The notes: generated from the sequence alone by a model not told the origin. Counted from the stretch's first letter, positions 37,283 through 63,095 are shown. The stretch is DNA of 64,000 nucleotides from Hemibagrus wyckioides (GCF_019097595.1 NC_080726.1:9832205-9896204); one strand, 5' to 3'. Program-made: numbers and translations.

Positions 37283-38595
37283 CGCGGAGTCAAAATATCA
37301 GGAGCTGAGAAGAAGAAGAAGACAGTAGATCCCCATGAAAGCACGCGCAGCAGCCTGGCATTTCAAGGGCTATTCCGAGAATGTGGTTGGTTTTGTATGG
37401 TTTCAGGTTTCGGTTTTGACCCAATGACAGTCCATGGAGATCAAGCAATAAACAAGACGCCTTCTGTGTCCCTGTCTAGTTTAACAGATTACTCCGATTG
37501 ATCCGATGTGATCCATTAACACGTTGTAGAATGGGATCCACAGCTTAACACCTACACCAGTCAGCTCCAGTGTTTGCATAATGCACTCCTACACAACACA
37601 ACACAACACAACACAACACAACACAGTGGGAGCAATAAGGACCTCCTGGCTTATTTCCCTATTTCTGGATCCTCCTTCTCTCCTGACCAATGAAGCTGAG
37701 TGGTGTGTTCAGGATCACTCAGCAGATCTTACATCTATACAGTATAAAGCTGAGTACCAGTGAATACTCATAATACACAATGTATGTATGTAACATTATG
37801 TGCACAACGTTTTAGATCCTCCTAATTATATATGGACTTTTAATAAGTCAGGGTATCATGCATATAAATAGTGCTTTTAGTGTAGACACTATTAGTAAGA
37901 CTGGCGGAAATCCCTACTGTGAAAGAGGAACTTTTTGAGAAATGTGTTTCTGAAAGTTTCCGAAGGCCCCTCAGTAACCTTAGGATTTTATATTTTTAAT
38001 GCCCGGTACCATTTAAAAGGAAACATTACCCTAAACTACACTACACATATATTTATACCGATCAAAGGTATCTGGACACATGTCCATCACACCCATATGG
38101 GCTTTTTCTCAGAAGAATGGTTGTTATAACAGCACTTATGACACAGGTTATAACCTTCACAGTGTAATAATATCTGAAATGGGATGTGCAGAAAGCATGT
38201 AATGGTATGATTAGTCGGGTGTTCTTACTTTTAGACATATCTAAAAGTGTATCTGTAATGTGTTTAATGATTCTGGTTCAAATTTGTTAGTTGGTGCTGT
38301 ATTTTTGTTATTAATGTGAGAGGTTAGTGGTTCTAACCTGCCTAATATTGTGTTGGTCACCCATTGTGTTGGTGTATTCTGACACCTTTCTATCAGAACC
38401 AGCATTAACGACTGTTAAAACTAAGCAAAATATTTTGCTATCAGTTGGTCCTGGTAAGAGACAATTTTAGGAAATACATTTCACACTATATTTAGGCTGA
38501 AAGTCATAAAATTTGAGTATTGGTATTTGTTTGTTCAGTTAGGTAGGTAAAAGTAAATTGGCTTTAAAATTAAAATTTCATACATTCTGTCTATT

Positions 38596-39065
<470 letters not shown>

Positions 39066-39589
39066 TGTACACCTAATCTAATTGAATGGGGGAAAAAAAA
39101 ATCTAAAAATAGTAGCAATTTCAGTAACATTTTTCTGTATTAACATAAATTGCTTAAATGTAAATGTGGGAAGTTGTATACATGAAAATATCAGGAAGAA
39201 ATTACAGGACAATATGATTTTACCTATGTGTAAATGTACTTACATTTCTATTTTTAAAAAGTGTGGGGAAACCCTGAAATACAGCACATTTACATCATTG
39301 CATCATGGATTGACCAGGTCAGAGCACATCACAGATCCGACACTGATGCAGTTAAACTGCATTTCATTAACAAAGGCATCTTCAGGGGCAGTATAGTCTT
39401 GCAACATGCTATGAAAAGCTCCAATACAGCCTCTGTCAGTTGCTTTGCAGTATTAATACTCAAAACTCACTTTTTATTGCACAAATTATATGAAAATTGT
39501 TCAGGGTATTAATTAATCATAGAATTTCTGGTTAAGCACTTATACTTTTTGACTGTATAAGGAAAATTATAATAATTTCACCCTCCAGT

Positions 39590-39760
39590 GTCACACAGGT
39601 AAAGACTGGTTCCCTTTCGAGTCAGGATCCTGTCAAGGTTTTATCCAAATATTTACTAAGAGTTTTTCTTGGTCACCATCACCTTTACAAAGCTGCTTTG
39701 TGACAATGTCAATGTTAAAAGCGTTATACAAACGAAATTCGATTGAATTAACCCTGACTG
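39590..39760 (+). repeat. decayed interspersed repeat tail
   Basis: Text such as 'tcaaggttttatcc', 'gagtttttcttggtcacc', 'aaagctgctttgtgacaatg' and 'gcgttatacaaacgaaattc' is typical of a common fish repeat 3' end. Confidence 0.6.
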
Positions 39761-40195
39761 CAGTTTAGAGTTAAGTTTACTTAACTCTAAAATTTAGCAG
39801 ATTAGCTCCTTTTATAAACAGTCCTTGGATATGAGGGACAATAAATAAAAGGGATCATCAGGACTGAACTAAATTAAGCATTATTTGGTAATGAACTGCA
39901 GCCTTTTTCTGATTTGTGGAAAGTACATGAGCAACCCGTTTGTGCATTTACAATATACCCAGAAAAAATGCCAACAACCATGACCATTGTTTAATCTGAC
40001 TCCACTTGACATTGGACTAAGTGTAATGTGGCCTGTTGCATAAAATGAGGTTGGTGCCTTTGATGTAAATCAGTTGAAAATGTGAGGTTAAAGTCATTTT
40101 AATATTTTTTGACATTGCACAAACAAAAACAAAATGTAGTCAAACTTGTTCAACGGTTGCAATAGAAAAACAGTCTCAAGCTTCAAGTGTTGATC

Positions 40196-40201
40196 TTTAT
40201 T
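40196..40201 (-). terminator. polyadenylation signal of PRPF8
   Basis: TTTATT on + is AATAAA on the PRPF8 strand, about 380 bases after the stop codon. Confidence 0.55.
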
Positions 40202-40580
40202 TTTAACCCAAACTACCATGTACATGAAAGTTGCACAACATAGCTAAAGGGACATTACAACTGACTTATTAAAAAAAAACAAATTTTATGTACTTTCAAA
40301 ATTATGAAAAAAAAAGAAAAAGAGCATTGATCATTAGCAAGGAACGTTGATGTAGTTTTCTTCTTCAACTACGGTCACACAAAAATACATTTTGGGCAAA
40401 TGTGCATCCACACAAATCACCATGCCCAAAAACAATGAAGCATTATACAAAATCTTAAAACAGGTGCTTAAAATTGCTTCCAAGCAAACACCTTAGTAAA
40501 GTCTTGAAGGACAGAGCACAACAGATTTGCAAGCATAAGCCTCTTAGGTGTTCGTTGAACAACAGTAGCAGTCTGTGGTG

Positions 40581-53622
<13,042 letters not shown>

Positions 53623-54307
53623 GGCAGCGGCTGTGGGACAGAAAGAGTAGGAAATAAGGAACACTCAGCTCCAGCATGATAGAAGGACATGAATAAACCC
53701 ACAGCACTACAGGAGCTCTCAAACTAGATCACCACATGCTCTGTAGCGTATCAGTGTGCAGATTTCAATGCAGCCTCTGAGCAGGCAGTGCTACTGAAAA
53801 TCATTATCTATTAAATGAACTGATGCACTAATGGTCACTAATAAAAACACAGCAAGTCGCCAGACGCCATCATAAGCATGACCGTCAGGAAGAGCTCCAC
53901 GAGCGCGAGACTTAAAATCCATTTAACCCATTTATTTTTTTATTATTATTATTTTTTTTTTACATCAGTTAGCTCTAGCTAGCAACAGGAATAATTGACT
54001 TGCTTCTGCAAAAACTCGTCACTCCAAAGCAGGACTTATTTATTTCATGACCCGATAAATTAATTTAACATAACAAATCAACAAAAAAAATATGTGAACT
54101 ATTAAACTATTTTAACGGGAAGATTACTGGGACGATAGCTAGCATTAGCTAGCACAACACAATGTCGTGCGATACTTAACAATGCTAGCTAGATTAGCTT
54201 AGCTAATTAGCATCGCGCTCCATACAGCACAGGACACCGAGTACGCACAATCGCGGACTGCAAATATTTAAAATGAAACATTTTAAACAAATCTGAAGAC
54301 ATCTTAC

Positions 54308-54560
54308 TTGATTTAAAAGCAGTTTCTCTCCACTGCGGCCGGCCCGCTACAGTTTCCTGCTCAGCTCTGCAGAATGGCGCACAAGGTAAACGACTCTACA
54401 CGTTGTGCGTAGACAACTGCAATTCACCAACGGGTAATACGCACCTTCTCTAGCGTAACGTATATAGACCTCCGAAGGAAGCGCAGAAAGTTACGTAAAT
54501 CAAAGTCCCGGGTTTTACACCGGAAGTGAAATAATTTTTCCGTATAAATAAAAGCTCACG
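54308..54560 (-). promoter_or_regulatory. PRPF8 promoter and non-coding first exon
   Basis: On the - strand a donor (caa|gtaag, exon edge 54308) closes a likely non-coding first exon that would join the acceptor just before the ATG exon near 53629. The region is locally GC/CpG-richer. It carries CCGGAAGTGA at 54530-54539, a strong ETS-type site typical of housekeeping promoters, and TTACGTAA at 54491-54498. The exact start site is unknown. Confidence 0.5.
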
Positions 54561-55172
54561 GCTAAACCGTTTTGCAGTTTATATAAATGTTAACTTGGAT
54601 TAATATAAATAATAAATAATAATATAAATAATACAAAAAATACAAAAAATACAAAAAATAAATGCGAATAAAATAAATTAACACACTTCGTATTATACTT
54701 CTATTAAACTTATTACGTATATTATATTCAATATAGTCTAAAAGTATTATTGTATATTATAGTGTGTTATCTGTTGGCTGTAACTGAAATTACAGACTTC
54801 TAATAATCGTTCTTATAAGGTTATTGTTTCTATAGCAACAGCTCACATAATCATATAAGTTTAACAAATAATAAAAAAAAACGTCTTATTTAACAAAGAA
54901 GACGGGGACACTAGGAGACTTAACATTTACGGAAGGAGTCCCATTTATTTTTGTGTTATTAGCTACACGGAAAAAATAAAAAGTGAGGCTGCTGAAATAA
55001 ACTTGTAACATTACATGTAACTATAAATGGTTAAAAGAACAAAGTGTCATTAATAAAGTAAAACAAAAAAAGTAATTGTTGAAAAAATTGTAGTTGTTTA
55101 TAAGGAATATAATATATGCAGGAAAATATATGTGCTGTATTGTGCTGTATTGGGTTCTATATTTTACTATAC
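54561..55172. other. AT-rich gene-free stretch
   Basis: Very AT-rich with runs such as (AATAAT)n and (ATACAAAAA)n. Nothing recognisable. Confidence 0.5.
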
Positions 55173-55557
55173 ACCAATCAGGCATAACATTATGAGCACT
55201 GATACGTGAAGGTAATAACACTGATTATCTCCCCATCATGGCACCTGTATATTAGGATATATTAGGCAGCAAGTGAACATTTTGTCCTCAAAGTTGGTGT
55301 GTTAGAAGCAGGAAAAATGGGCAAGAGTAAGGATTTGAGTGAGTTTGACAAGGGCCAAATTGTGATGGCTAGATGACTGGAACAGACCATCTCCAAAACT
55401 GCAGCTCTTGTGGGGTGTTCCCGGTCTGCAGTGGTCAGTATCTATCAAAACTGGTCCAAGGAAGGAACAACCGGCGACAGGGTCATGGGCGGCCAAGGCT
55501 CATTGGGGCACGTGGGGAGAGAAGGCTGAACTGTGATCCGATCCAACAGAGGCCAGG
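55173..55557 (+). mobile_element. 5' part of a Tc1-like element, transposase start with stop
   Basis: The terminal motif 'caccaatcaggcataacattatg' leads to an ATG at 55317 that opens a Tc1-type transposase N-terminus ([19 protein letters not shown]). An in-frame TGA follows directly. Past the stop the helix-turn-helix text continues ([18 protein letters not shown]) until the sequence breaks off into LINE sequence at about 55558. The same family as 9664, 33113 and 38596. Confidence 0.8.
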
Positions 55558-55901
55558 GAGATAATGAAGGACCTCAGCCATCCCAACAATGGACTCCTCT
55601 CTCTGTTGAGGTCAGGGAAACGTTTCCGTTCCTTGAAGGCAAACACAAAGAGAATGAGGAGGAGCTTCTTCCCGCAGGCCATTCGGGCCCTCAACCAGAA
55701 CACCTATAACCTAAACTTTCTGGACTTACCCCACACGACATGACATTCTACCTCAGCTGATTGCCGCACACACAATAATTGCACTACTCTGCACACACTA
55801 CAACCACACTCACTGTAAATCTTTCTGCACATCTTTGTGTGCACACTGCACCGTCACTTTACTCCCTGATATTCCTGTTCAATTGGACATTTATATTTGC
55901 C

Positions 55902-55905
<4 letters not shown>
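55558..55905 (+). mobile_element. LINE 3' end: reverse-transcriptase ORF tail and 3' UTR
   Basis: Frame 55558-55743 reads as the last 61 residues of a non-LTR retrotransposon ORF: LSHPNNGLL, then RSLKANTKRMRRSFFPQAI, ending LNFLDLPHTT and a stop. The 'SHP...S..RMRRSFFPQAI.LLN' pattern is the usual C-terminus of fish Rex1/CR1/L2-type LINEs. The 3' UTR follows, interrupted at about 55905 by a TA/GA microsatellite and a Tc1 element, and resumes near 57219. Confidence 0.75.

Positions 55906-55960
<55 letters not shown>
55904..55960. repeat. (TA)n(GA)n microsatellite at the left transposon edge
   Basis: About 32 bases of TA then about 24 of GA, standing where the outermost bases of the left Tc1 terminal repeat should be. 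Confidence 0.95.
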
Positions 55961-57218
55961 TCTAAGACTTCTTCTGTACACAAAAAGCCTATTTCTCTCA
56001 AATATTGTTCCAAAAACTAGTCAGTATCTGGTGTGACCACCATTTGCCTCACGCAGTGCAACACATCTCCTTCACATAGAGTTGATCAGGTTGTTGATTG
56101 TGGCCTGTGGAATTTTGGTCCACTCCTCTTCAATGTGCGAAGTTGCTGGATATTGGCAGGAACTGGAACACGCTGTCGTATACGCCGATCCAGAGCATCC
56201 CAAACATGCTCAATGGGTAACATGTCCGGTGAGTATGCAGGCCATGCAAGAACTGGGATGTTGTCAGCTTCCAGGAATTGTGTACAGATCCTTGCAACAT
56301 GGGGCCGTGCATTATCATGCTGCAACATGAGGTGATGGTAGTGGATGAATGGCACAACAATGGGCCTCAGGATCTCGTCATGGTATCTCTGTGTATTCAA
56401 AATGCCATCAATAAAATGCACCTGTGTTCGTTGTCCATAACATACGCCTGCCCATATCATAACCCCACCGCCACCATGGGCCACTCGATCCACAACGTTG
56501 ACATCAGCAAACCGTTCACCCACACGACGCCATACACGCTGTCTGCCATCTGCCCCGTACAGTGAAAACCGGGATTCATCCGTGAAGAGAACACCTCTCC
56601 AAAGTGCCAGACGCCATCAAATGTGAGCATTTGCCCACTCAAGTCGACGAACTGCAGGTTGAGACCCCGATGAGGACAACGAGCATGCAGATGAGCTTCC
56701 CTGAGACGGTTTCTGACAGTTTGTGCAGAAATTCTTTGGTTATACAAACCGATTGTTGCAGCAGCTGTCCGGGTGGCTGGTCTCAGACGATCTTGGACTG
56801 TACTGCCAAATTCTCTGAAACGCCTTTGGAGACGGCTTATGGTAGAGAAATGAACATTCAATTCATGGGCAACAGCTCTGGTGGACATTCCTGCAGTCAT
56901 CATGCCAATTGCACGCTCCCTCAAAACTTGCGACATCTGTGGCATTGTGCTGTGTGATAAAACTGCACATTTTAGAGTGGCCTTTTATTGTGGCCAGCCT
57001 AAGCAATAATCATGCTGTCTAATCACCATCTTGATATGCCACACCTGTGAGGTGGATGGATTATCTCGGCAAAGGAGAAGTGGTCACTAACACAGATTTA
57101 GACAGATTTGTGAACAATATTTGAGAGAAATACCCTTTTTGTGTACATAGAAAAAGTCTTAGATCTTTGAGTTCAGCTCATGAAAAATGGGGGCAAAAAC
57201 AAAAGTGTTGCGTTTATT
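55960..57218 (-). mobile_element. Tc1-like transposon inserted in a LINE 3' end
   Basis: The left arm 'gatctaagacttcttctgtac...ctcaaatattgttc' (55960-56011) is inverted at 57113-57167. On the right the arm continues outward ('gagttcagctcatgaaaaatgg...aaaagtgttgcgtttat') to about 57218. On the left that outer part is missing, replaced by the microsatellite. The - strand carries a broken transposase (see 56086-56945). It belongs to a Tc1 family widespread in fish genomes. Confidence 0.85.
56086..56945 (-). pseudogene. broken Tc1-type transposase
   Basis: The start (56945 leftward) reads MPQMSQVLRERAIGMMTAG with the helix-turn-helix AVAHELNVHFSTISRLQRRF. A gap of roughly two to three dozen codons follows, after which DRLRPATRTAAATIG continues. 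Near 56690-56640 the frame is lost. The second half in another frame holds the catalytic core: GGGGVMIWAGV, LMLQHDNARPHVA and AYSPDMLPIEHVWDAL, the D...D..E-type motifs of the Tc1/mariner superfamily. Another frameshift follows RTLKRSGPK. At least two frameshifts plus an internal deletion make it non-functional. Confidence 0.9.
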
Positions 57219-57480
57219 ATTATTTATTTATTTATTTGCATATGCATATCCGATAACTATTGGTTTTTCACAATTATTTTGTCTTTAATTTCTAGATTTA
57301 ATTTTACCTATTTTTCTCTATATATTTTTAACTATATCCCTTTATTTTTCCTGTCCACACACTTTAATTTTTACTCTTTTCTTTCTTCAAATGTAGGACA
57401 GACAAAGCATTTCACTACATGTCGTACTGAGTATGATTTCGTATGTGATGAATAAAATTTGGATTTGAATTTGGATTTGA
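57219..57480 (+). mobile_element. LINE 3' tail, continuation after the transposon
   Basis: T-rich sequence leads to 'ggacagacaaagcatttcactacatgtcgtactg' and 'tgatgaataaaatttggatttgaatttgg', the simple-repeat end typical of fish LINEs. It fits as the missing end of the element begun at 55558. Confidence 0.7.
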
Positions 57481-59399
57481 TTTGCAGGGATGTGGGACTA
57501 AACATGTTAAGCCATTAAATCATGTACAAAAACAGCAGATGGCGCTATTTGTAGGTACAAGAGGTAGTATTTCTTTTTTATATTCATTTTGAGAGCATTT
57601 TCTTCTATATTTTTTTCTCTAGCACCAAAACATGTCAGGATTAATGCTGTTTTTATTTTCTGTACTGGTTGTAGGTCAATTAAATTCAGTTTCATTTATT
57701 GTCACTGTACCAGTGTGGGTAAATTTAATTATACTACTTTCTGCTTTTGAGCCTGCTAATGAAAATGTTACATAAAAACATAAAAATAGGCTGTGTATAA
57801 CACGATACCGGGAAAGAGAAATTATGTATAAGGAATTATGTGTACATGTACATTTCTAACACAGACAAACACCTAAATAATTCATTTATCAAATAAAACA
57901 CAAGAGCACACACAGTCTGTATACAAGAGGTGTGTTGAAAAGTTTGTTCATTTGAATTGTGCACCTTTCTGGATACATATGGAGCGTGATCTGTGGTTAT
58001 TAATACTGTTGGGAATGTATGTATATCAGGGTTAGGGGTTTCATGCAGGGTTATTGGTGGGCTGCATAATTCACCTATAAGTAACATCTATTGTGCAGAC
58101 AGACACTGTTATATAATTCATAATTACATTTATGATTACAGAAAACAAGGCGCACCAGCACCATCTGGACATAAACCTGGCTCACAGATTACAAACACTA
58201 ATCAGTGATTGTCCCCTGGGCCTCCAATCAAATAATCATGACTCCCATTCGAGGCTACTGCACATTTTTCCTGTGGAAAATATGCTCAAGCTAATAAAGG
58301 ATGAGGATAGCGGAGTATAATGGCAATACAATGGCTGTAGATTTTTATTTGTGTTTGCTTCTTCTTTTTTTATGCTGAAAATAGTCATTCAGAAGGATTC
58401 AGCTACTAAACCTGGCATTAGGTCTAAAGTGCATTGATGTCTAGTTACTGTGTTTTGCCCTTCGTCCGTCATCAGTGGACACAACTTCACTCCTCGATTT
58501 CCCTACAGCCGGCATCCTGTTTGTAAGGAATTCCTCTTAAGAGTCTGTGTCAGGTCAAACAGTGCAGCCTTACAATATATTCGGAGCAACAAAATCAGAC
58601 ACATATCAACACTATAGAATGATTTGGTTAATTGTGCAATGTTAATTATATTTATGGGAAACAAAGGGATATTGTCACAACTGAGGCCTATTTGAAACAA
58701 GGTAGCAGGGGGAAATGAGACACAGTAAACTGGCATGGTTGTCTTGTGTGTGTTTTTCTTACTTTGTGATTGCAGCATAAATTAACATCAGAGTTATATC
58801 CGAGGTGGAAATTACAGTTGCTCTAACTTTTTAGGAAGGATTGGTCAATCTGATATCTGTGTGCGTAGTTGGGGTAGGCATGTGAAAGGGAAACGAGAGG
58901 GAGGGGAAAGGGCAGGAAGCACACTCAGTGCACTTCTTCCTGCAAAAGATACGCTGCGTTTGACAGATGACCATATTCAACAGATGGTATTTTTTTTACT
59001 CGTGAGAGACTATTTAAAGCTTTGAGAAATTTAATTACCTATATCAAGATCCTGAACAGTCACTAGGTAACATAAATGTAATTTATGCATTAAATGAATG
59101 AACCCCGGGTTACAAGCGGATCCAATATAAGAAATCAATTGTAAAGCGTGTACATATTGTGTTAACATAAACATTGTGTCTGACAAAGCACACCAATGTT
59201 ATCACTGGTACTGTCAAGTCTTATTCTGGCACTAGGGGCCAACACACCATGACTGCTGTTTCCTGTTGATGCCAGGGACCATGAATGTCTCAGCTGTGTC
59301 ACAGGTCATAGGATGTGTGTCTGTCTTTTCCTCTTTTAATCCTGCTAGATTTTACTGACACACCTATCACTGACGATAATAGGTGCCACCATGCACAAG

Positions 59400-59441
<42 letters not shown>

Positions 59442-60168
59442 ACACACACACACACACACACTACACAAAATAAATGATCTGATATTATAGAACCTACATG
59501 CAGCTCTAACTCTAATTCTAAAAAGTTTTGCCATACACTTTATTTCATCCAGCACAGCTTTTAGATTATTTTCTTCTTATAATATCTATTACATTTTGCC
59601 GATTATTGAATGCAGTGCCTCTATGGATATGTCAAGTGGGGTTTCAAATTCTCTAGACGTCACAGTATGTATAATTTATCAGTATTTGGATGAATATAAT
59701 AAGAGGAGTCTAATCACTTGGGCTGGGTGTGACATGCCTCTCAGGAACAAACAGGAATGTCTGGGTCAATAGCCTGCCAGAGTCAGGTTGAAGGTCAGCG
59801 GGGATGTTTATTTGAAAACATTAACGCCCCACTCTCACAAAAGTTCTTGGCTACGATATATCTTATCTAACTATCCCTTCCTTGTTCCCTTTCTAAGCGC
59901 CTTAAAACAGTAACCTGTTGTGACAACTGAAAGTGACATTCTGTAGAGTGGGTTTGTCAACATATTTATATATATTCATGATGGAAAACAGTGTCTAATA
60001 TCTAACGTAGTATTTTTCATCCAAACCTCAATAACTCAAAAACAAATAATGGGAGGGAACTAATGGGTTCTGTCCCAAAATAGAGAAAATACACATATAA
60101 CTGCACAGCGTATGTAAGGGAAGCAAATGCCTTCCTCTGGCATTTAATCTGGGAATGTCGAGGACAGG
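57481..60168. other. gene-free stretch
   Basis: No exon with plausible splice partners and no large recognisable element. A (CA)n microsatellite lies at 59405-59461. Other open frames are short and lack protein-like composition. Confidence 0.5.
59405..59461. repeat. (CA)n microsatellite
   Basis: About 57 bases of CA with one GA interruption. Confidence 0.97.
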
Positions 60169-60503
60169 ATGCTGGAGGCTGGAGGAAGCCCTGGCGGCAA
60201 ACCTACGGCGTCCAAAGCAGCTCAGCCAGCAGGAACATTAATTATACAGCAGGGCTGGCTTCGGGAAGAGTCTCGGACATCCCACCGTATCTCTTACCTC
60301 GCCTTATATAGAGGAAACTCACATTGGCTGTCTCACTGCCTCCAGGTGACACCACAACGCTGCAACTCGCTCACGGTCACTTTTTCCTTTAAACTGTATG
60401 AAGTGAATGAAGCTGGCTTTAGAAAAGAGCTTTGTATCTCTTGCATCCACAGAGGAGTGTTAGTGGTGTGTGTGGTGGAGAGGTGTAAAGGGAAACAGAC
60501 AAG

Positions 60504-60596
60504 ATGATGGAGCTGAAGATTCAGCTGGTTCCAACAGGAGAGATCATCCTGCCTCCCGGGAAGAATGGAGAGAGCTACTGTAACTGCTGCGCCAAG
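60504..60596 (+). CDS. candidate first coding exon of an unidentified gene (partial)
   Basis: ATG ATG at 60504 opens 31 codons that end in AAG followed by a consensus-like donor gtagag. The peptide starts MMELKIQLVPTGEIILPPG, then a short NGES stretch and a Cys-x-Cys-Cys motif. The composition is unlike the noise frames around it. Context before the ATG (gacaagATGATGg) is acceptable, and the region just upstream (about 60120-60500) is locally GC-richer, as a 5' UTR might be. I do not recognise the protein, and I found no second exon before 64000, so the rest would lie to the right. It could be a chance frame. Confidence 0.35.
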
Positions 60597-61057
60597 GTAG
60601 AGGCTCTATAAAGTTCTTTTGAAGAGTTTGATCTTAGCTGACTAGGTAAAGCAACTAGATGTTTATGAGTTGTTGACACGCTTGCTCTGCTGCTGTGGAA
60701 ATCGTTAGGAACAACACTAAAATTTTCCACATCAGGGACTGGAGTTTAATTAGTGACGTCTGGGATATCAATTATAACCTCATCACCTGTTCACCCAGCG
60801 CCCTGTACCGAATCTCAAAGACATTATCAAAAGAGTAGTGAGACAACCATTATTCAGACATGTAGGTGCTCTAATAAGAAGCTTTCTCTTTCATGTTTTC
60901 TATCTGACCTCAAAATCACTTGTGCTAGAATATCTTAGCAGTGAGGCAATAAGATTTCTGAAAACTGGGAGGCCACTTGTTTATGTAATAAGAAAAAACT
61001 ATCTACGCAGCAGACTATTTGAAGTAAACCTAATTTATGCGGGATCAATAAATTCAG

Positions 61058-61173
<116 letters not shown>

Positions 61174-62127
61174 GTATATTTCTATTTCTATATTAGCCCA
61201 AAGCCGAACTGCCTTTACACCAGTTTAAGTTCTCTCTTCTCTTATTTTCTCTTTTCTATCATTTCCCACCTATCTAACATTGTTTATCGTTTACATTAAC
61301 ATGACAATTTCTAAATAACCAGACACTGAATGCAGATATTAGCACCCAGTCCTACGTTCTTCTGTCTGTCTGAAATGTAAAAAGTAAATTAAAATAAAAT
61401 GAAATTGTTTCTTGGGTTTGGTGGCATAGTGGATTGATGAATAAATGACATACAAGATTTCTGTCAGCTCGTGCTGTACAGTTTCTTTATTATATCCTTT
61501 ATATTCATATAGTTGTTACATAGTGTGCGGCATTAGATAAGGCAGCAAATATATTCCTGTTGCATCGACATGAACACAATAATCAAAGGTGTTTGTTAAT
61601 TATTCATTATTAAAGTTCCTTCACGGTTATGCACTAAAACAAAGCATACAATAAGGTAGAGCGTGCTGTATGAAAGTTTCTTGAAGGAGGCATATGAGAG
61701 ATTACATTTTGTGTAAACAGGCATTTTGGAGCCGAACGTTTTTCCTGACATTCCTCCAAGGTCACATCACCCTGTGTGTGTGTGTGTGTGTATGGCATCA
61801 GTGTAAGAAAGAAAGCAATCTACTCTTTGAGCTATTATTGAGCTATTAATGAGCTATCAAGACAGGAACAATTGCTGTTATGCCCATTTCCACTCGAGCG
61901 GTGACAGGAGACAGGTACACACCCTGAAGTACAGCCTGTCTGTCCAGCTTTGCATTGTCAACAGGATACAACCTTTCCTCCTTTTTTGGCTCTCCTACAC
62001 AAATCTGCTTAATGCTACTCTCACGCCGACTATGAGCCTGGGCAAGGGTCTTACACACAGGACTATTCACCCAACATGTTTAATTAATTTCTTAGGATAA
62101 TAATAATAATAATTATGTACTAATATA

Positions 62128-62245
62128 GACCTGTCCAGGGTGTACTCCTGCCTTTCGCCCAATGTGTGCTGGGATAGGCTCCAGCATATCCCCGTGACCC
62201 TAATTAAGAATAAAGCGGGTATAGAAAATGGATGGATGGATGTAC
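62128..62245 (+). repeat. dispersed LINE/SINE-tail type repeat
   Basis: 'ctgtccagggtgtactcctgcc', 'gggataggctccag', 'gaataaagcgggtatagaaaa' and the terminal (TGGA)n are the 3' end of a very common fish repeat. Confidence 0.7.
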
Positions 62246-62534
62246 TAATACACTGTGCAGGTATTGGGACATTTGTGTTTTTCCTAACACAGCCTACACA
62301 ATAGGTATTTTATATTATTCTATAACATATTATGGTTAATCGATGCAGCTATCCTCACTGGTCATTTTGCAGGTAAAGCTACAATATAAGATTACTGACT
62401 GCAGTCCATCACTTGCTATGCAGGATTTGTCAGTCAGGACTGTACCCTGTGTACAATATGTGTAACACTGTGTTCAATATGAAAGCCCTGAACTGTGGAA
62501 TACACAGCGAATTCAGTAAATAGCCTATTCATAG

Positions 62535-62641
62535 TATCATAGTCACATCCAGGGTACATTCCTGCCTCAGTGTTCCCGGGATAGGTTCCAGGACACCATG
62601 AACCTGACCAGAATAAAGCGGTTATTGATGATGAATGAATA
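62535..62641 (+). repeat. dispersed LINE/SINE-tail type repeat
   Basis: A decayed copy with 'catccagggtacattcctgcc', 'gggataggttccagg', 'gaataaagcggttattg' and a GAAT-type end. Confidence 0.65.
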
Positions 62642-62829
62642 AGTTTCATAATTCTGCTAAGTGGCAAATAACATTTCATTCTTAAGAGAGATTGGGGGTG
62701 ATTATGGTATGCGTTTCATGTTTCCTATATATAATTTAGCAGAAATGCTTAGATTATTTCTATTACAGCTTATAATATTTGTCAACCCTGAGCACTGAGA
62801 ACCTCACTCTCGCTGCCGCATGGCTTGGA

Positions 62830-63095
62830 TTATTGTCTGTGTAGTGATTTGTATGTTCTCTATGTGTCTGTGTGGGATTTCTCAGCGTTCTCCAGTTTTC
62901 TGCCACCTCCTAAAAACAGGCCAGGGGAACCGGCTACACTGAATTGCCCTTAGGTGTGAATGACAGTGTGAATGTGTGTCTGTGTGTGTGTGTGTGGTGG
63001 ACTGGTATTCCATCCAGGGTGCATTCCTGTATTCCTGCTCCACTGCTACTATGACCAGGATTATGCAGCTCCTGAAGATAATACTAATGAATAAA
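62830..63095 (+). repeat. dispersed LINE/SINE-tail type repeat
   Basis: 'tgtgtgggatttctcag', 'ccagttttctgccacctcc', 'tgaattgccc', 'ggtgtgaatgacagtgtgaa' and 'catccagggtgcattcc', a longer copy of the same family. Confidence 0.65.

Noticed and set aside
54561..60168. A miR-22 hairpin, expected because MIR22HG lies near PRPF8 in human.
   Set aside because: I looked for the mature miR-22 core on both strands to the right of PRPF8 and did not find it.
60169..60507. A 112-codon + strand frame overlapping the start of the candidate exon at 60504.
   Set aside because: Different frame from the better candidate, ends just past its ATG and has no recognisable features. More likely 5' UTR or flank.
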